Below, piece by piece: positions 34,218 to 34,493 of a stretch of DNA of 34,493 bases. Source of the DNA: Candidatus Gemmiger faecavium. GTDB taxonomy: Bacteria > Bacillota > Clostridia > Oscillospirales > Ruminococcaceae. The notes beneath the pieces are model-generated. The model worked only from the letters and a program-made list of their open reading frames with translations. It was not told the DNA's origin and did no database searches. The first letter of the stretch is position 1, and every line of letters starts with the position of its first letter. Location: contig DXFO01000008.1 of the NCBI GenBank assembly GCA_019114415.1, positions 1-34,493 of the forward strand, written 5' to 3'. The position numbers and the translations under genes are program-made.

Positions 34218-34493
34218 ATGTTTTGCAAACAATGCGGAAAAGAGATCCCCGAAAACAGCAATTTCTGCACCTGGTGCGGCGCGGCTCAGTCGGTGCCGGA
34301 AACGCCGGCGGAGGCGCTGCCGGCCGGCGCTGAGCCCCAGCCCGGCCCCGCGCAGACGGGTGCAGAACCCGCGCCGGAACTGGTGATCGAGCCGGGCCCC
34401 GCCCCGGAGGCGCCCCCCGCCCCCGAGCTGACCTTCGACACCGTGCCCACGCCGGTGAACGAGCCCGCGCCGCAGCCCCAGCCCGCGCCGCAG
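34218..34493 (+). CDS. Zinc-ribbon protein with a Pro/Ala/Glu-rich linker, cut by the window edge
   Basis: 92 residues are visible. The N-terminus MFCKQCGKEIPENSNFCTWC is a zinc ribbon with two CxxC knuckles (Cys 3, 6, 17 and 20). It is followed by an acidic, Pro/Ala-rich low-complexity linker. In this family the linker usually leads to a transmembrane helix and variable domain, which would be beyond the window. GAGGAA precedes the ATG. It lies downstream of DUF2752 and is probably co-transcribed. Confidence 0.88.
   Translation, partial: MFCKQCGKEIPENSNFCTWCGAAQSVPETPAEALPAGAEPQPGPAQTGAEPAPELVIEPGPAPEAPPAPELTFDTVPTPVNEPAPQPQPAPQ

Noticed and set aside
34290..34493. Repeat array at the right edge
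   Set aside because: The Pro/Ala/Glu pattern is a low-complexity protein linker, not a DNA repeat with a fixed unit.

Overview
The window reads as a chromosomal segment of a GC-rich, low-G+C-lineage Firmicute (Clostridia), most likely an Oscillospiraceae gut anaerobe of the Faecalibacterium/Gemmiger/Subdoligranulum type. The basis is an ATP-type PEP carboxykinase, an AddAB rather than RecBCD nuclease, the Asp23-FakA-RecG cluster, SpoIIR, an L10 leader upstream of rplJL, strong AGGAGG ribosome binding sites, and coding sequence with G/C-rich third positions. The species is inference; nothing in the window names it. There is no CRISPR array, insertion sequence, prophage, tRNA or rRNA.

Layout. 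Positions 1-1032 hold the 3' part of pckA, followed by a terminator and a GtrII-type membrane protein (1354-2874). A bidirectional terminator separates that gene from a minus-strand pair, cca and a small unknown gene (3055-4820). Next come a two-helix membrane protein (minus), a MerR-type regulator with a membrane-anchored C-terminus (plus), then a glycosyltransferase and a HAD phosphatase (minus). Between 8100 and 9170 lies a mostly non-coding region. It contains a 37-residue small gene, a CmpB-type membrane protein, and two hairpin-rich plus-strand elements ending in terminators that serve no visible plus-strand gene. NAD salvage (pncB) and a D,D-carboxypeptidase follow, then recG, fakA and an Asp23 gene, all on the minus strand.

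From 16486 to 17756 there is a spacer-rich junction with a palindromic promoter, a possible gene remnant, a CBS-domain gene (plus) and about 170 bp of unexplained DNA. To its right is the transcription/translation operon rpmG-secE-nusG-rplK-rplA-(L10 leader)-rplJ-rplL, read on the minus strand. It ends in a terminator directly after rplL, so the usual rpoB-rpoC is not next to it.

From 31908 leftwards to 21588 runs a long minus-strand series: an Lrp/AsnC regulator, a class I/II aminotransferase, ispE, spoIIR, addB and addA. A 17-bp-arm hairpin covers the spoIIR ribosome binding site. The right end is plus strand: the ACT-domain/PFL pair, a DUF2752 membrane protein and a truncated zinc-ribbon protein, in even more GC-rich sequence.

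Most of the window is ordinary housekeeping DNA. The points most worth a second look are the spoIIR hairpin, the orphan plus-strand hairpin/terminator elements at 8213-8297 and 8972-9118, the separation of rplJL from rpoBC with a scar-like spacer beside it, the unannotated 37-residue gene, and the repeated use of TGn-extended -10 promoters with weak -35 boxes.
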